Positions 9,560 to 20,460 are shown, counted from the stretch's first letter. The stretch: 64,000 nt of DNA from Leishmania infantum JPCM5 (GCF_000002875.2 NC_009419.2:1036954-1100953); one strand, 5' to 3'. Numbers and translations are program-made. Notes: generated by a model not told the origin, from the letters alone.

Positions 9560-10207
9560 ATGTTCAACAAGGCGGACTTGGTGGTGTTTTACTTCACCTA
9601 CGCCACTCTCATGATAGCGCTGATGGTGTGCAGTGTCTTGTCACCCATCCAGGTGCGATCTGTTGGTGAGCGGAACCTGTCTGTTTACGGCGTAGCACTT
9701 GCGTATGACCCGCCACCTAGCACCTGGCTCGGGGCATCTGACAGCGCCTCGAAAAGCAGCATCGGCATCATCGACACCAGTAGTGGGTCATCACTTCCCG
9801 TCGAGACGGCGCGCATTAGAACGTCGCTGGCGCACCTCCCCGCTTCGACGCTGACACGCTGCATGACGGCCTACCTTGTCTTTGCCTCATTGTGCATCCT
9901 CACGTGCCTCTCACTCCTCGTCTCCTTGTTCGTCCAGATGCTGCCGATGAAGCACGGCCGTGCTGCCGTCTTGATCACACGCCTGCTCACGGTTCTCGTG
10001 CCGCTCGCTGCCATCGCCTGCTTCACGATGGCGGCCGCTCTCGGGCTTCAGTCCCATTTGTATCACAACGTGGCAGCGGGGTACTACACTGACGCGCGCC
10101 GTGACAGCCCGGTAAGCAAGCTGCACTCCGGCTTCTTTTCCTCCGTCGCCGCTGCGCTCATCGGGCTCTTGGTCGTTTTGCTATCTCCCGTGCTCCGAAT
10201 GTGGTGA
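9560..10207 (+). CDS. Four-span membrane protein, amastin-like topology
   Basis: 215 residues from the ATG at 9560; an in-frame upstream extension uses GTG and was rejected. Four hydrophobic segments are evident at about residues 8-30, 103-127, 137-163 and 191-211, with a roughly 70-residue loop between the first two. That loop lies between TM1 and TM2, as in amastins and other tetraspan surface proteins, but the amastin signature (C-x-[ST]-[LF]-[WF]-G-x-[KRQ]-x-[DENT]-C) is absent. I therefore do not call it an amastin. The N-terminus (MFNKADLVVF) starts directly in TM1. Function unknown. Confidence 0.75.
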   Translation: MFNKADLVVFYFTYATLMIALMVCSVLSPIQVRSVGERNLSVYGVALAYDPPPSTWLGASDSASKSSIGIIDTSSGSSLPVETARIRTSLAHLPASTLTRCMTAYLVFASLCILTCLSLLVSLFVQMLPMKHGRAAVLITRLLTVLVPLAAIACFTMAAALGLQSHLYHNVAAGYYTDARRDSPVSKLHSGFFSSVAAALIGLLVVLLSPVLRMW

Positions 10208-10642
10208 GGCCGCCGCGGGAGGGAGCTGGCGCCCTGCTGAACCCCAGCGCCTTTTTTTTCGCTTTGGCACTTTGTGTGATGGCAGCATGGAGGATTTCTT
10301 CCTCGCTTTTTTTGGTCTTCGTCCTTCGTCTTACCTACTACCACTGCAGACTCCTAATGGTCAGGGCCACAGCGCAGCGCGTGGCATCCAGCGCCCAGTG
10401 CACTCTCCCCCCTTCCCCCCACTGAGTCGAGGAAACCTGACAGTCCCCCTCTCCTATCCCCTGCTAAATTGTGACCCGCTTTCTGATGGTGGCAGCGGCA
10501 GGTCCCCACGACCTAGGGGGAGGGGGGCGTCATTGCGGTGCATCGCCATGGATGTCGGCGGTCGGGTCCTGGACGGCGGTGCATCGGACCAACCTGCGAC
10601 AGCGAACATGTCTGTCTTGTCCATATGATGGGCAGAGCTTCG

Positions 10643-10941
10643 GCGTGACTCGACCGTGTCTCCTACCCGGCCCTCGCGCTGCTCATTGTTGGGTAGGGCC
10701 GCCTGAATCTGTCGCCCCAAGGGGGATGCACGAAGGGCGGCGACCGGCATGATCGGAGCCGCTGTGTGGCTGGGTGGGTGGGTAGCGTTGGAGGCAGGTG
10801 CCGTGCTCGGATGGCGGAGGCGGTGCATTTTTGCTGCACGGCGTGTGTGTCTACTGTCGCCTGGCACCACGCGAATGGGGCCTGTGGGTGGCCGGGGTTC
10901 GAGTGGAGTTGCGCTCACGTTGTGCGGCAGATAATGAACAA
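10643..10941 (+). repeat. 300-bp dispersed repeat, copy A
   Basis: This segment matches 44411-44710 in the same orientation with only about seven differences, so about 98% identity. Homology starts at GACTCGACCGTG and ends just after GCAGATAATGA; the flanks on both sides are unrelated. It lies about 440 nt downstream of the four-span membrane gene, so probably in its 3' UTR. Short dispersed elements in 3' UTRs (SIDERs) are known in Leishmania, but I cannot confirm SIDER membership, and this pair is much more alike than typical degenerate SIDERs. Confidence 0.9.
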
Positions 10942-11479
10942 GTTGAGAAAAAGAATTCTCGATGCCACGCTCGTGTAAAGAAGGCTGTGGCGGAGAAGCT
11001 GTTTTTGCTTGGTGCCCTCCACCACTCGAAGCATGCGCGACTTACTTCATCTTTAGCGGAGCGAGAGAGGGCCGAACGTGCCACGCACGTGGTCAATCTG
11101 CGTTAAAGGGAAAAGATGCGGTGATGACCTGCATTGCTGCGGGCATGGCTTGTATGGCATCGACTGGTACTATCTCTGGTTTCTGCCTGCCTTGTTGCTT
11201 TCTCGCTCTGATGCATCGATCGACACATTATGAGGCCGCCGGCTCTGCACCCATTTGGAAAGGGGCGCAGAGGGTCTCCTGTCGTGGGTGGGTGTGCAAG
11301 GGGAGGGAGGAGGGTCATCGTCATCCCCTGCAGTGTTCCCACCTCTCTCCTCTCGCACCACGGCAGACGTGTCCTCTTTTGTTTTCCATCAGCTTTGTTG
11401 TGTCTGTGCACCCGCGATCGCTCTCACTTCGCGTTTTCTGCGGAGTGCGTGGCCTAGACGCCATGCCGCAACCATAGGG

Positions 11480-11935
11480 AACGCGTGTGGAGGCCATCCT
11501 TTGGGAAGACGAAACAGCCACATGGTACTCCTTCAGCGCTCCCGCGCGCAGGTTGCTGCTGAGGAGGAAGCACGTAGGCGCTACCGCTAAGAAGTCCTGA
11601 CAGCAGACGCACACAAATGCAGCGTCAGGGCACTCGCGCGGCACTGCGTTAACGTGTTGTTTTACCACCGCGGCGAACATCCATCTCAGCGCATGGTGCG
11701 CAGCGCGGAGTGGTCTCGGGTGATGCTGGCCGCGAGATTGGCTGATGTCCGGCAGGCTGTGATTGAAAGAGGTGCTGTAGAAGCCAGGCAGCGGCCCTTG
11801 ACCCTACCCGCGCGGACTCTGCCCCATTTTCGCACGACAAACGGTGAAGGGCGGCGTCACGCCGATGCCCTGCGGGCAGCGAGGTGTGAAGAACTCTTGT
11901 CAAAGAAGTCCGAGTTTCTGTCGCGCTCTATGTAG
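11480..11935 (+). pseudogene. Possible decayed or small reading frame, unrecognised
   Basis: One frame reads as protein-like sequence on both sides of a single TAA at 11588-11590: before it an Arg/Glu-rich stretch (VAAEEEARRRYR), after it a continuous frame to the TAG at 11933-11935, ending in SKKSEFLSRSM. The downstream part has its own ATG at 11693, giving an 80-residue ORF. No homologue is recognised. It may be a gene broken by one nonsense mutation, a small real gene, or chance. Confidence 0.25.
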
Positions 11936-12923
11936 GCCATGCGCCATCCTGCCCGATCAAACGCTTCCCCCCCTCCTCACAACGGCAAAGGCAACGAAGA
12001 AGAGCGAGCGGCCGTTTCGATGGCTCTCCGCTGAGGGTGGGTGAGGATGAGGAACCAACGCAGGGTCTGCGTGATTCTGTGATGGGCAGCGGCGGTCTAT
12101 CCAAGCTGCACTACCCTGCCGCTCCTTTGCGCCTTGTTGGACGTTATGCCCCGCATCCCTTCTCTCCTTCTCATTTTCCTCTCAGAGACTAACCGATTCT
12201 TCACCTACCAGCAGCGCGCGTATTTCGTTCGGTATACATGTGTGTGTGTGCGTGTGCTTTGCGGCGGCGCTGCCTGTGTGATCTACTCCCGCTTCCTGTC
12301 CCATTCCGCTGAAGAAGAGCGTAGCTTCGCTCTTGAATGAGGCCATCATCGCTGTGCTATATCTTTCGCTATTCCGCCATGGTTCGGACGTGCTCAGGTC
12401 GTCTTATTCGAGGACCGCACGTGGACCTTGGCATGAAGCAGGCGCAAAAAAAAAAAACAATAACAGATCCCAGAATCCCTTGAAAGTGATGCGCTCACTG
12501 TCTGCGTCCGCATGTCGAGCGCAGCACAACACGGTGGCCGAAGCAATACAGCCACTCATGCGCGGCAGTGCTTCATGAAGAGGAGAAGGGGGAAATGAGG
12601 GTCATGAGGAGTGGAAGAAAAGCAAAAGTGACAGCGTTCTCGTGAAGTGGACGAAACCCTTGTTCCTGTATCCTGCTCATTCCGCTGGTGAGAACCGCCT
12701 TTCTCTCCGTATCTTCTCCGTTTCCTTCTCTTGTCTGTAACGTCTCCTCGGCGGTGCCGTAGTGGTGCCGCTGCACTTCATCGGCTACGCCTCACCTCTC
12801 GTTCTCTCTGGCACCTCTGCTTTGTGCGTGCTGCTGCGTAGTTGCTACACGTTCCACGTATCCACGCTCAGGAGCCTCTAGCACACCAGGTCCATTGTCC
12901 AACGGCAATCGCAATCCAGGAAC

Positions 12924-14294
12924 ATGGCGGACTCTTCGTGGACGTCTGCTGCTGCCGCTTCGGCGGCTACCGCTGCCCCCGCCTTTGATTTCCAACCCCT
13001 CCAGAAGAGCAGTGTCGACCTCTTTGCTACGGCGCCGCAGGTGAAGAAGCTCACTCGGCGTGAGAAAGACAAGATGCTGCGCGAGCTGGAGGTGAAACGA
13101 GCCAAACAGCGCGCCGTCGCTGACTCCAATGACGCGGCCGACAAGGGTAGGAAGGGGCAGCCGAGGCAGAGCGACAGGAGCGCCGCGGTGGCGGAGGTCG
13201 TACGCTCCGCCACTACCTCGTCCTCGTCCGGTGACGCCAGTGATGCCGGAAACAAGGGTGAGAGGAAGAAAGGTCTCTTCGAGACCGTTTTCGACACAAA
13301 GGAAGTGGAACAAGAGCTCGCCGCCCAGGAGGATCGCCGCAACCGGAAGCGCTCGAAGAAGCAGGTGCTCCGACACGCACTGCACTCCAACGAAGAGGAG
13401 GACGCACGCACGGTCTTCGTGGGCAATTTACCGAACACCATCCACAAGCGCGATGTGGAGAAGATTTTCAAGTCGTGCGGCAGCATCACGGCGGTCCGCA
13501 TCCGCTGCCAGGCGCTAGAGGAGCTCGACGAGAAGCACCAAAATCTGGGTCGCGCCGTGCGTGTACTGCGCGGCGAAATCAAGAAGGACGCTAAATACAG
13601 TGCAACGGCGTACGTCCTCTTCGACTCAGCCAAATCTATCGCATCGGCCCTGGAAAAGAACGGGTTGGTCTTCCACAACCGCCACCTGGTCGTGACGACA
13701 ATGGACGTCGAGAGTCGTGCGTACCCGCCGGAGACGTCCATCTTCCTCGGCAACGTGGCCTACAACACGACGGAGGAGGATGTGTGGAGCTTCTTTCAGG
13801 AGCACGGCATCGCAGATGTGAAGCGAGTCCGCCTGGTGCGGGATCGCGAGACAGGCGACTGCAAGGGCTTCGGTTACGTGGAGTTTATGCACGCCTCATC
13901 TGTCCAACCTGCCATAGAGACCCGCGGCGACAAGCTTAATGGGCGCGAGCTGCGCATCGTGCACGTTAACAAGTCAAAGGAGGTGAAGGTGGCGACGAAG
14001 AGCCGACGCGAGAAGCGACGCAGTGAGCACGCCGGCGGCCGTGTCGGTGCAGAGGAGCGCAAGCGATCCCGCAGCGGAGGCGACGCTGACGGTGGCAGTA
14101 GAGGCAGCCCAGACTACTCCCACGTCAAGAAACCGCGCACCGAGTCCGACCTTCCTTCGTGGGCGGGCTTAACAACAAACCCGCGGCGCAAGATGCCGAA
14201 GGACCTGCGGCCGCTTGTGGAGGGCAAGGTAGAGTTCAAGCCGCGCGGCCCACGCGCGCCAGTGAAGCGGAAGAAGCGCAACCCAGAGAAGTAA
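12924..14294 (+). CDS. RBM34/Nop12-like RNA-binding protein with two RRMs
   Basis: 456 residues from the ATG at 12924. RRM1 begins at about residue 161 (RTVFVGNLPNTIHKRDVEKIF) and is extended by a long loop, as in the RBM34/Nop12 family. RRM2 begins at about residue 271 (TSIFLGNVAYNTTEEDVW) and has a good RNP1, KGFGYVEF, near 313. The N-terminus is Ala-rich then charged; the C-terminus is strongly basic (KSRREKRR, PVKRKKRNPEK) and would serve as a nuclear or nucleolar signal. Yeast Nop12 acts in 60S pre-ribosome and 5.8S rRNA maturation, so a nucleolar ribosome-biogenesis role is likely. Confidence 0.88.
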   Translation: MADSSWTSAAAASAATAAPAFDFQPLQKSSVDLFATAPQVKKLTRREKDKMLRELEVKRAKQRAVADSNDAADKGRKGQPRQSDRSAAVAEVVRSATTSSSSGDASDAGNKGERKKGLFETVFDTKEVEQELAAQEDRRNRKRSKKQVLRHALHSNEEEDARTVFVGNLPNTIHKRDVEKIFKSCGSITAVRIRCQALEELDEKHQNLGRAVRVLRGEIKKDAKYSATAYVLFDSAKSIASALEKNGLVFHNRHLVVTTMDVESRAYPPETSIFLGNVAYNTTEEDVWSFFQEHGIADVKRVRLVRDRETGDCKGFGYVEFMHASSVQPAIETRGDKLNGRELRIVHVNKSKEVKVATKSRREKRRSEHAGGRVGAEERKRSRSGGDADGGSRGSPDYSHVKKPRTESDLPSWAGLTTNPRRKMPKDLRPLVEGKVEFKPRGPRAPVKRKKRNPEK

Positions 14295-16925
14295 GGGCAC
14301 CCCCGCGCGGAGACGAGCTGGAGCTGAACTGTGGTAGCCGGCCGCCGATGCACCGAGTGAGCTCGGCGAGATAGGAACGACAGATGGCTTCGAACAGTCA
14401 TGCTTTGATAGCCGAAAAAAAAACGAAGAGAGGCGGACTTTGAGATGCACGGTATGTGTGTACCCTACCAATGACAGAGGACATCACCCGACCTGAAAAG
14501 AGTCGCTGAGCGCGGCCGTCCGTGTAACGTGCTAAGCAGGTCATCTACGGTGGTATCCTGCATTGCTTCTGTTAAGAAATCATGCGTCTTGACCTCGATT
14601 AAGGGAGTGCAACTAATTACGATATAAAGAAGCAAGAAGCAAAACGTGCGGTGACAACGGCATGGCGAATCCCTCTCGTGTCCTACGTGTCGACTTCTTC
14701 TTCACGACCCGTCAGCGGCTTGCTGCTCGTGGTGTGAACAAGAGGATCACCGGGCGGATCTAGAGTTCATGGAGAGCCATGCGCGTTTGGACGCCGTAGC
14801 TGCTGCCCCTTCGTTCTCAAGCCAAATACGAGACAGACTTCACCGCCGCCATGCGATTGAAGCGTGTGGCGTATAGTACCTTCTTCGGCTGCTGTTGAGA
14901 AACACAGAAGTCACAAGGCACACACACACACACTACTTCTAACGCTCCGCCCTCTCAGGACTTCGACTTTATGCCTCTCGAACTCCTCCTCCGGCGCTTT
15001 CCTCTTCTTTTTTTCATCTGTGCCCACTTCATCTACCGTCTCTATCCTCTTTCAATGACTAACCTCTCAACACTATGACGAGGAAGCGCTTGCAGAAGTG
15101 TCTTTCCCTTTTGTCGAACCAGCCTTTTTCGTTGCCTCGTTCTCTATGTTCTTTTCTTGGGATTACGACCCCCCCTCCTCCCCCACTCTCTCTCCTCTGC
15201 CCTCTTGTAAGTCATTCGTGCGTGCTTGCCGGCTCTCGGGTGCATCCGCTACCGCTACTGCTGCCTGTCTCTCCACCGCCGTCGGCCTCCCGTGTCTCAC
15301 TCTCTGTGCCACACGACAAGAGCGCTAACACCCCTGCGAACACGCAGCAGCGGTATCGCACTCGACGGCGACCACTAGGAGGAGCCGCAAAGTGTCGTTA
15401 TTGCCTCCTTGCACACAAGCACTCGTTCTCCACACTTACATCTCCAGTGTAAGCCATTCCTCCTCGCGAGGCACGCGGTCTACATAATACATATCTATCT
15501 ATATATATACATGTATACAAGGAGAGACTAGCGAACGCGGTCACATCTGCTCGTCTAGTTCTTTTTTTTTTCGTTGTTGTTTGACAGGAGATTATAACAT
15601 AAATAGATCGTTTTGTTTGTTTGTGTGGTCTATCAAAAGATTCTCTTCGGCTCTGCGTCTCTGCCGCTGCCCTTTTCACTACTCACTCCCGCACGACCGA
15701 CCACGAGAGAAGTTGCTCTCTCACGCCAGCCCTCTTTTCTTTTTTCGCTGTTGTTGCTGTTTTCTCCTTTGGTGATTTTGCTCTCGCCAATCGCCTCCGA
15801 CCACTTTCGTGTGTGCGAGCGCGTGGGCGTGTTCTCCTTTTTTTGACGTTTAACGTTTTGCATGTGAACAGAAACGAAAAGAAAAAAAAACAGATCGACG
15901 TCTAAAATCAGGTGTCCTTCTTTTCCTCCATCACTTCTCCTTGGCTTTCCTTTCTGTCTTTTCCTAAGCCGTTTCTTCTCTTTTTCTTTCCTTTTTCCCT
16001 TTTTTTGGGTGTGCACAAATTTCTTGTTTTGTTATATGCGGCGCTTTCTGTCTTTCCAACTCTCCTTCTCCCCCCTCTCCTCCCCACCACTCCTCACGAC
16101 CGAGCACCCGCCATCTTTTTTTTTTGTTCAAACCGATTTCATTTTTTGGTGGGCTTCTCGCGTGGCGTCAGCGGCGGTGCCTTTGCGGTGCTGCGAATCG
16201 ACTCTTTCTGTTTTTTTTTTGTTGTTGTTGTTGAGCCGCTCTTTTTTTTTCTTGTTTGCTTTCCCCAGTCGGGCTCCGCCCTTTAGCTCCGTCAACGCGC
16301 CGCCGCACTGCCCATACTTTTGAGATCTACTTCGCTGTTGGACGAGAGGGAGGAATAACCAGCGTCGCGTATTTCGCTTCGCTTGTTTGGTTCGTTTGCG
16401 CTGACCCTTGCGTGCGATTCTGTGTGGCGTTCTCGATCCCTCTCTGGCCGACAGTGGCTTGGTTGATCTCAATTTCCTTTCTCTTTCTTCGTTTCTCGCT
16501 GACAAGATTTGTGCCTTCTCTTTGGCTTCTATTCACCTCTTTCTGTACGAGGTGAGGGTTCTCGCGTGTCCCCCGTACGTGCGACGGGCTGCTCTAAAGA
16601 TTTCTTGGGCTTGTCGTCCTGTCGTTTTTTCGTGGTGCGGGGGGAGGGGCGTTGTTTTGAGGTTTTTGGACCCAAATCAGAGGAAACAAGTGAAAGAGCA
16701 ACGAGGGCATTCGCCGCGCTGCTTCTCTTGTGTAGTCCTGCGGCGGGCTCTCTGCCGAGTTTCTCTTTGTCCCCCTCGTCAACGCCGTGCTCTCTTTCCA
16801 GCGGTTACGCGCACAGAGAGCCTCGCAGGAGGCGGCGACTCCGCAACTGGCGCCACCGACGTTGTCGTTTTTTTTTATATCTTTTCGTTCTCGTTGTCTG
16901 TGCGTCACGCGACTAAACGAGCATA
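14295..16925 (+). other. Long intergenic region, very T/C-rich
   Basis: 2.6 kb without a supported gene. From about 14.93 kb onward it is dominated by T/C tracts (for example 15555-15575, 15908-16010, 16116-16130, 16205-16260, 16866-16890). The segment at about 14460-14870 is unlike the rest, with balanced base composition and few tracts, and is unexplained. The next gene's trans-splice acceptor is probably among the last tracts. Confidence 0.6.
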
Positions 16926-19424
16926 ATGGCGCAAAAGCGGTACGTGGCCCTGGTAGGAGCGTTGGTGCTTGGCGCCACCTCCGCGGTGCTTCTGATGCGA
17001 CAGTGGAGAGTGCAGCGCGAGCGCCGCGAGTTTGCGGAGCGGTACGCGAAGCAAATAAAGGCGGCCCGTGAGGCGCATGCCCAGTCCTTGAACGGTGGCA
17101 GTGCCTCGCCGGACTCAGCGGACATTAGCGACGCCGACTTCGACGATGAGGCCGCGGCCGTGAAGGTTATCTACGGCAGCGAGTCTGGCAACGCTGAGGG
17201 ACTGGCGAAGGGCTTCGTCATGACACTGCGCGACCGCGGCGTCCAGGCCGCGCTCATCGATCCTAGCCGGTGGGCGTACATGGAGGACTACTTGTACCAT
17301 AACAAGCGGAACGTGCCGCTGTTTCACCCCATCAAGGTGGTGTCCACCAACACCAGCTCCGCCGAGAAGGGGAGTCGCAAGACTGCAGAGGAAGCGAACA
17401 CACCACGTTCGCCGCTGGTGTACATCTTCATTGTTGCAACTGCTGGTGAGGGCGAACCGACCGGTAACTTCATGGCTCTCTTCCAGGAAATGCAGTCGGC
17501 GGTGCGGCGAGCTACCACAGCCAAGGTACCTGCCCAGTCCAGTGCCGTCACCGCAGGTGCGGCGCCGTCGTCGGCTACCGAGGAGGCACCATTCAAGAAT
17601 ATCTACTACGCAGTGTTTGGACTCGGTGACAGCTCCTACAAGTACTACTGCCGCTCCGCCACCGACACGAACACTCTCCTCAAAAAGGGTGGCGGCATCA
17701 ACGTGCATCGTGTCGGCTTCGGCGACGCCCGCCACGGCATGCAGGAAGACGTCTTCGATGAGTGGCAGGAGAAGGTGATGCTCGCGCTGGAAGAGAAGTG
17801 TGGGCTGGAGATGACAACGGGCACGCGTGCGCCGCCAAAGCCCGAGCTCCAGTTCCGCTTCCTGTCTTCCACCGCAGCGACGACGGCAGCCACCACGTCC
17901 ACCGTCCCTCAGGCGGGCCCCTGCGGAGCCGCCGAGGGCACCGCAGCGCCAAGCACGACCACCATCACGAACAACGCAGATCCGAACCGCAGCGTTCTCC
18001 TGAGAACGGCAACACCGAGCAGCGCCGTGGCGGCGGAGAGCACGAGCGCTCCGCCCATCTCGCTCCCGTTTCCGCCGCCACCGGTGCTGCTGGAGCCGTC
18101 GCTGATGAACCCGACAAGGATCCGCCTCGTAACGAAGACGCAGCTGTCGCCGCCGCGCGACAGCGACGGCAGCAGCGTCTACCGCTTCTGCTTCGAGACG
18201 GACGGCACAGGCATCTCGTACCAGGCCGGTGACCATCTTGGCATCTTTCCCACGAGCCCGCCGGAGATGGTGGCGCGGTGCGCCAAGGCCCTCTCCATCC
18301 CAGCAGGCGAGCTGGAGACACCGGTGGAGCTGTGCGAGATGGTGCCATCGCGCGGCATTTTCCGAAACGTGCTGCCGGCCCGTGTACCTTTGCGCGTTGT
18401 GCTGCAACGCTACGTGGACCTGTGCGGCCGTCCAAAGAAGTCGACTCTGCGCGTTCTCGCCAAGTACTGCACTGACCCGGTCCAGCAGGAGGCCTTCCTC
18501 GAGCTTCTCCGCCTCCCCGCAGAGAAGGAGGCGGAGGAGGCGGCTGCCGGTAGCTGTGCTGCGTGGAAGCCGAAGAAGCTGCGCACTGTCGTGGACTATC
18601 TCGAGAAGTTCCCTAGCTGCTGCTGCATTCCGCTGGGCCACTTCATCGAGGTCATGCCACGCACGCAGCCGCGCTACTACTCCATCGCGTCGGACCGGAT
18701 GTCCCACGGCACCAAGGTCGAGATCATCGTGCGAGTACTCACGGACGGGCTGGCCAGCTCCTACCTCGCCCATCGCATCGAGGAAGGGGACGAGGTATTT
18801 GCGTACGTCCGCATCACCACCTTCCATCTGCCGCAGCGCATTGGAGAGAAGCGACCGGTGCTCATGATCGGCCCGGGCACCGGTGCTGCCGCTATGGTAG
18901 GGTTTTGCTACAGGAAGGAGGCCCTCATGCGAAAGCAACCGGCGGCCCATTACGGCCCGACCGTTTTTCTCTTCGGTGCGCAGCGTCGCCAAACGGAGTA
19001 CTTTGTGGAGGAAGAGGTCCAGCGCTGGGCTATGGCGCCGGCCGAGATGAAGCAATGGGACGCCGATCACCCGACCTCCCACGCCGGGCTGGCGGCGCGT
19101 CGCAGCAAGACGCACTCGTGGGAGCCACTGCCCGCCTCTGTCATCACCACCGTTGATTGCGCCTTTAGTAGAGATCAGGAGGAGAAGAGGTACGTCACCT
19201 CTCTCATCGACAAGCACAAAGATCTCATCTACGAGATGCTCACGAGCACCGCCGGCGGCGGATGCCTTGTTTTCTTGTCCGGTGAAGCATCTGTCATGGC
19301 GAAGGACGTGGACCGGGCACTGGTGGCGCTGCTGCAGGACCGCGGAGGCATGACACGCCTGGCGGCGCTTGAGTTTCTGCGGCGCATGGAGAGCGACCAC
19401 CGCTATCTCAAGGATGTGTACTAG
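16926..19424 (+). CDS. NADPH-cytochrome P450 reductase-like diflavin reductase
   Basis: 832 residues from the ATG at 16926. An N-terminal hydrophobic anchor (about 5-23) is followed by basic residues, fitting ER anchoring. The flavodoxin (FMN) domain has VIYGSESGNAEGLA at about 79, VATAGEGEPTGNF at about 168 and FGLGDSSYKYYC at about 228. A Ser/Thr/Ala/Pro-rich linker covers roughly residues 300-395. The FAD domain has YQAGDHLGIFP (about 430) and RYYSIAS (about 582). The NADPH domain has IGPGTGAAAM (about 648) and FLFGAQRR. Electrons pass from NADPH through FAD and FMN to P450s such as sterol 14-demethylase. It is longer than typical P450 reductases (about 680) because of the linker, and ends KDVY rather than in Trp. 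Confidence 0.88.
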   Translation: MAQKRYVALVGALVLGATSAVLLMRQWRVQRERREFAERYAKQIKAAREAHAQSLNGGSASPDSADISDADFDDEAAAVKVIYGSESGNAEGLAKGFVMTLRDRGVQAALIDPSRWAYMEDYLYHNKRNVPLFHPIKVVSTNTSSAEKGSRKTAEEANTPRSPLVYIFIVATAGEGEPTGNFMALFQEMQSAVRRATTAKVPAQSSAVTAGAAPSSATEEAPFKNIYYAVFGLGDSSYKYYCRSATDTNTLLKKGGGINVHRVGFGDARHGMQEDVFDEWQEKVMLALEEKCGLEMTTGTRAPPKPELQFRFLSSTAATTAATTSTVPQAGPCGAAEGTAAPSTTTITNNADPNRSVLLRTATPSSAVAAESTSAPPISLPFPPPPVLLEPSLMNPTRIRLVTKTQLSPPRDSDGSSVYRFCFETDGTGISYQAGDHLGIFPTSPPEMVARCAKALSIPAGELETPVELCEMVPSRGIFRNVLPARVPLRVVLQRYVDLCGRPKKSTLRVLAKYCTDPVQQEAFLELLRLPAEKEAEEAAAGSCAAWKPKKLRTVVDYLEKFPSCCCIPLGHFIEVMPRTQPRYYSIASDRMSHGTKVEIIVRVLTDGLASSYLAHRIEEGDEVFAYVRITTFHLPQRIGEKRPVLMIGPGTGAAAMVGFCYRKEALMRKQPAAHYGPTVFLFGAQRRQTEYFVEEEVQRWAMAPAEMKQWDADHPTSHAGLAARRSKTHSWEPLPASVITTVDCAFSRDQEEKRYVTSLIDKHKDLIYEMLTSTAGGGCLVFLSGEASVMAKDVDRALVALLQDRGGMTRLAALEFLRRMESDHRYLKDVY

Positions 19425-20430
19425 ACGTCGGCCCAGTCGGCTTCTGCTTCCCCATTCAGCGCTCACCTGTCTCTGTCTGGGCCCATGCCCGGATGAGGGT
19501 CGCGCAGGTGGGGCGCGCGTTCTGAAGCCCCCATCACCTCGCCTCGTTTGCGTGTTCTGTCGCCGCAGCTCTTGTTTGCTTTACTGGGTTTCCACTTCCA
19601 TGTTTGTTGGATGTTTCTCGCCCACCTCTGTCTGTCGCAAGGCCCCTCCCTCTCTCCCTGCGGCGGCGTTATCTCTCCATATAATGTGTGCTCCTTTTCC
19701 TTTCGTTTCATCCGTTTCTGTGTTTCATGTTGTTGTGTGGTGGTGTGCGTCCTGCGATGGCTGTGTGAGCCTCTTGCTCGCTGTTTCCTCTGCGCCTGTG
19801 CGCGACGATAGAAGGAACATCGATTTTGCACCTCTTCGCGTGTCGTCTTTTCCCTTGCTTTCTCCTTTCCTTTTCCTACGACGGGTGGCCACGTTAGCTC
19901 TTCTCATACAGGCTCCGTGCTTGTTGCTGCACTCCCCACTCGGCCTGCAAGTGGATGTGCGCATGCATGGCTGTTAGTGTGCGTCGGCGCCGACGTTCCG
20001 CCACCCGCTCACCCATCTGCTTTGCCTCTTCCCTCACCACGCACTCGTGTCATTAAACTCCACTTCTCTTTGTATCTTGCCCCCCCCCCCTCTCTTGCCC
20101 CGCCCCCTCTTCCGCGTCTGCCACATTCTGTCTTCCGGGTTTGCTTTTCCGAGTGATTTCCTTTCCTGTGTGTATGTGTGTATGCGTATGCGTGTGCGTG
20201 TGTGTGCGCGCGCTCTTCCGCTGCTTCGAGGCAGCAGTCCAGCCACTCCTCCTCCTCCTCTTCGTCCGTCCTCGTCCGCGGCCGTGCCGCTTATGGGGCG
20301 GTCGTGATCGTCCTCTTCGTGGCTTTGTCTCTCTTTTTCTTTTTCGTTCGCTTTCGTTACTGTGCGTGTGCGTCTTTGTGTGTGCGCAGATGCCGTTGCC
20401 TCTTTTCACGACTCTCTTCTCGGTGATTGA

Positions 20431-20460
20431 ACTCTTTTGTTTTTCCCCTTCGCTCATCAG
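20431..20460 (+). promoter_or_regulatory. Strong polypyrimidine tract and AG acceptor candidate
   Basis: A T/C stretch including TTTTTCCCC runs to CATCAG (AG at 20459-20460). It is a textbook trans-splice acceptor, yet the next long gene starts 1.8 kb downstream. That is why the small frame at 20575-20808 deserves attention. Confidence 0.4.

Larger units (their letters stand above)
10208..12923 (+). other. Long intergenic region containing a dispersed repeat
   Basis: 2.7 kb between the four-span gene and the RRM gene. It contains the repeat at 10643-10941 and a possible decayed reading frame at 11480-11935, both listed separately. A short A run lies near 12447-12459. Otherwise I see T/C-rich spacer without a supported gene. 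Confidence 0.6.

Noticed and set aside
9560..10207. Calling the four-span protein an amastin
   Set aside because: The amastin signature motif is absent; only topology and size agree.
10885..10905. tRNA B-box-like sequence (GGTTCGAG) inside repeat copy A
   Set aside because: No matching A box, acceptor stem or cloverleaf around it, and copy B has GGTTTGGAG at the same place.
17115..19466. 783-residue open frame on the - strand opposite the P450 reductase gene
   Set aside because: It is the antisense shadow of a GC-rich gene: no recognisable domain, Arg/His/Ala-rich translation, and against the direction of the unit.
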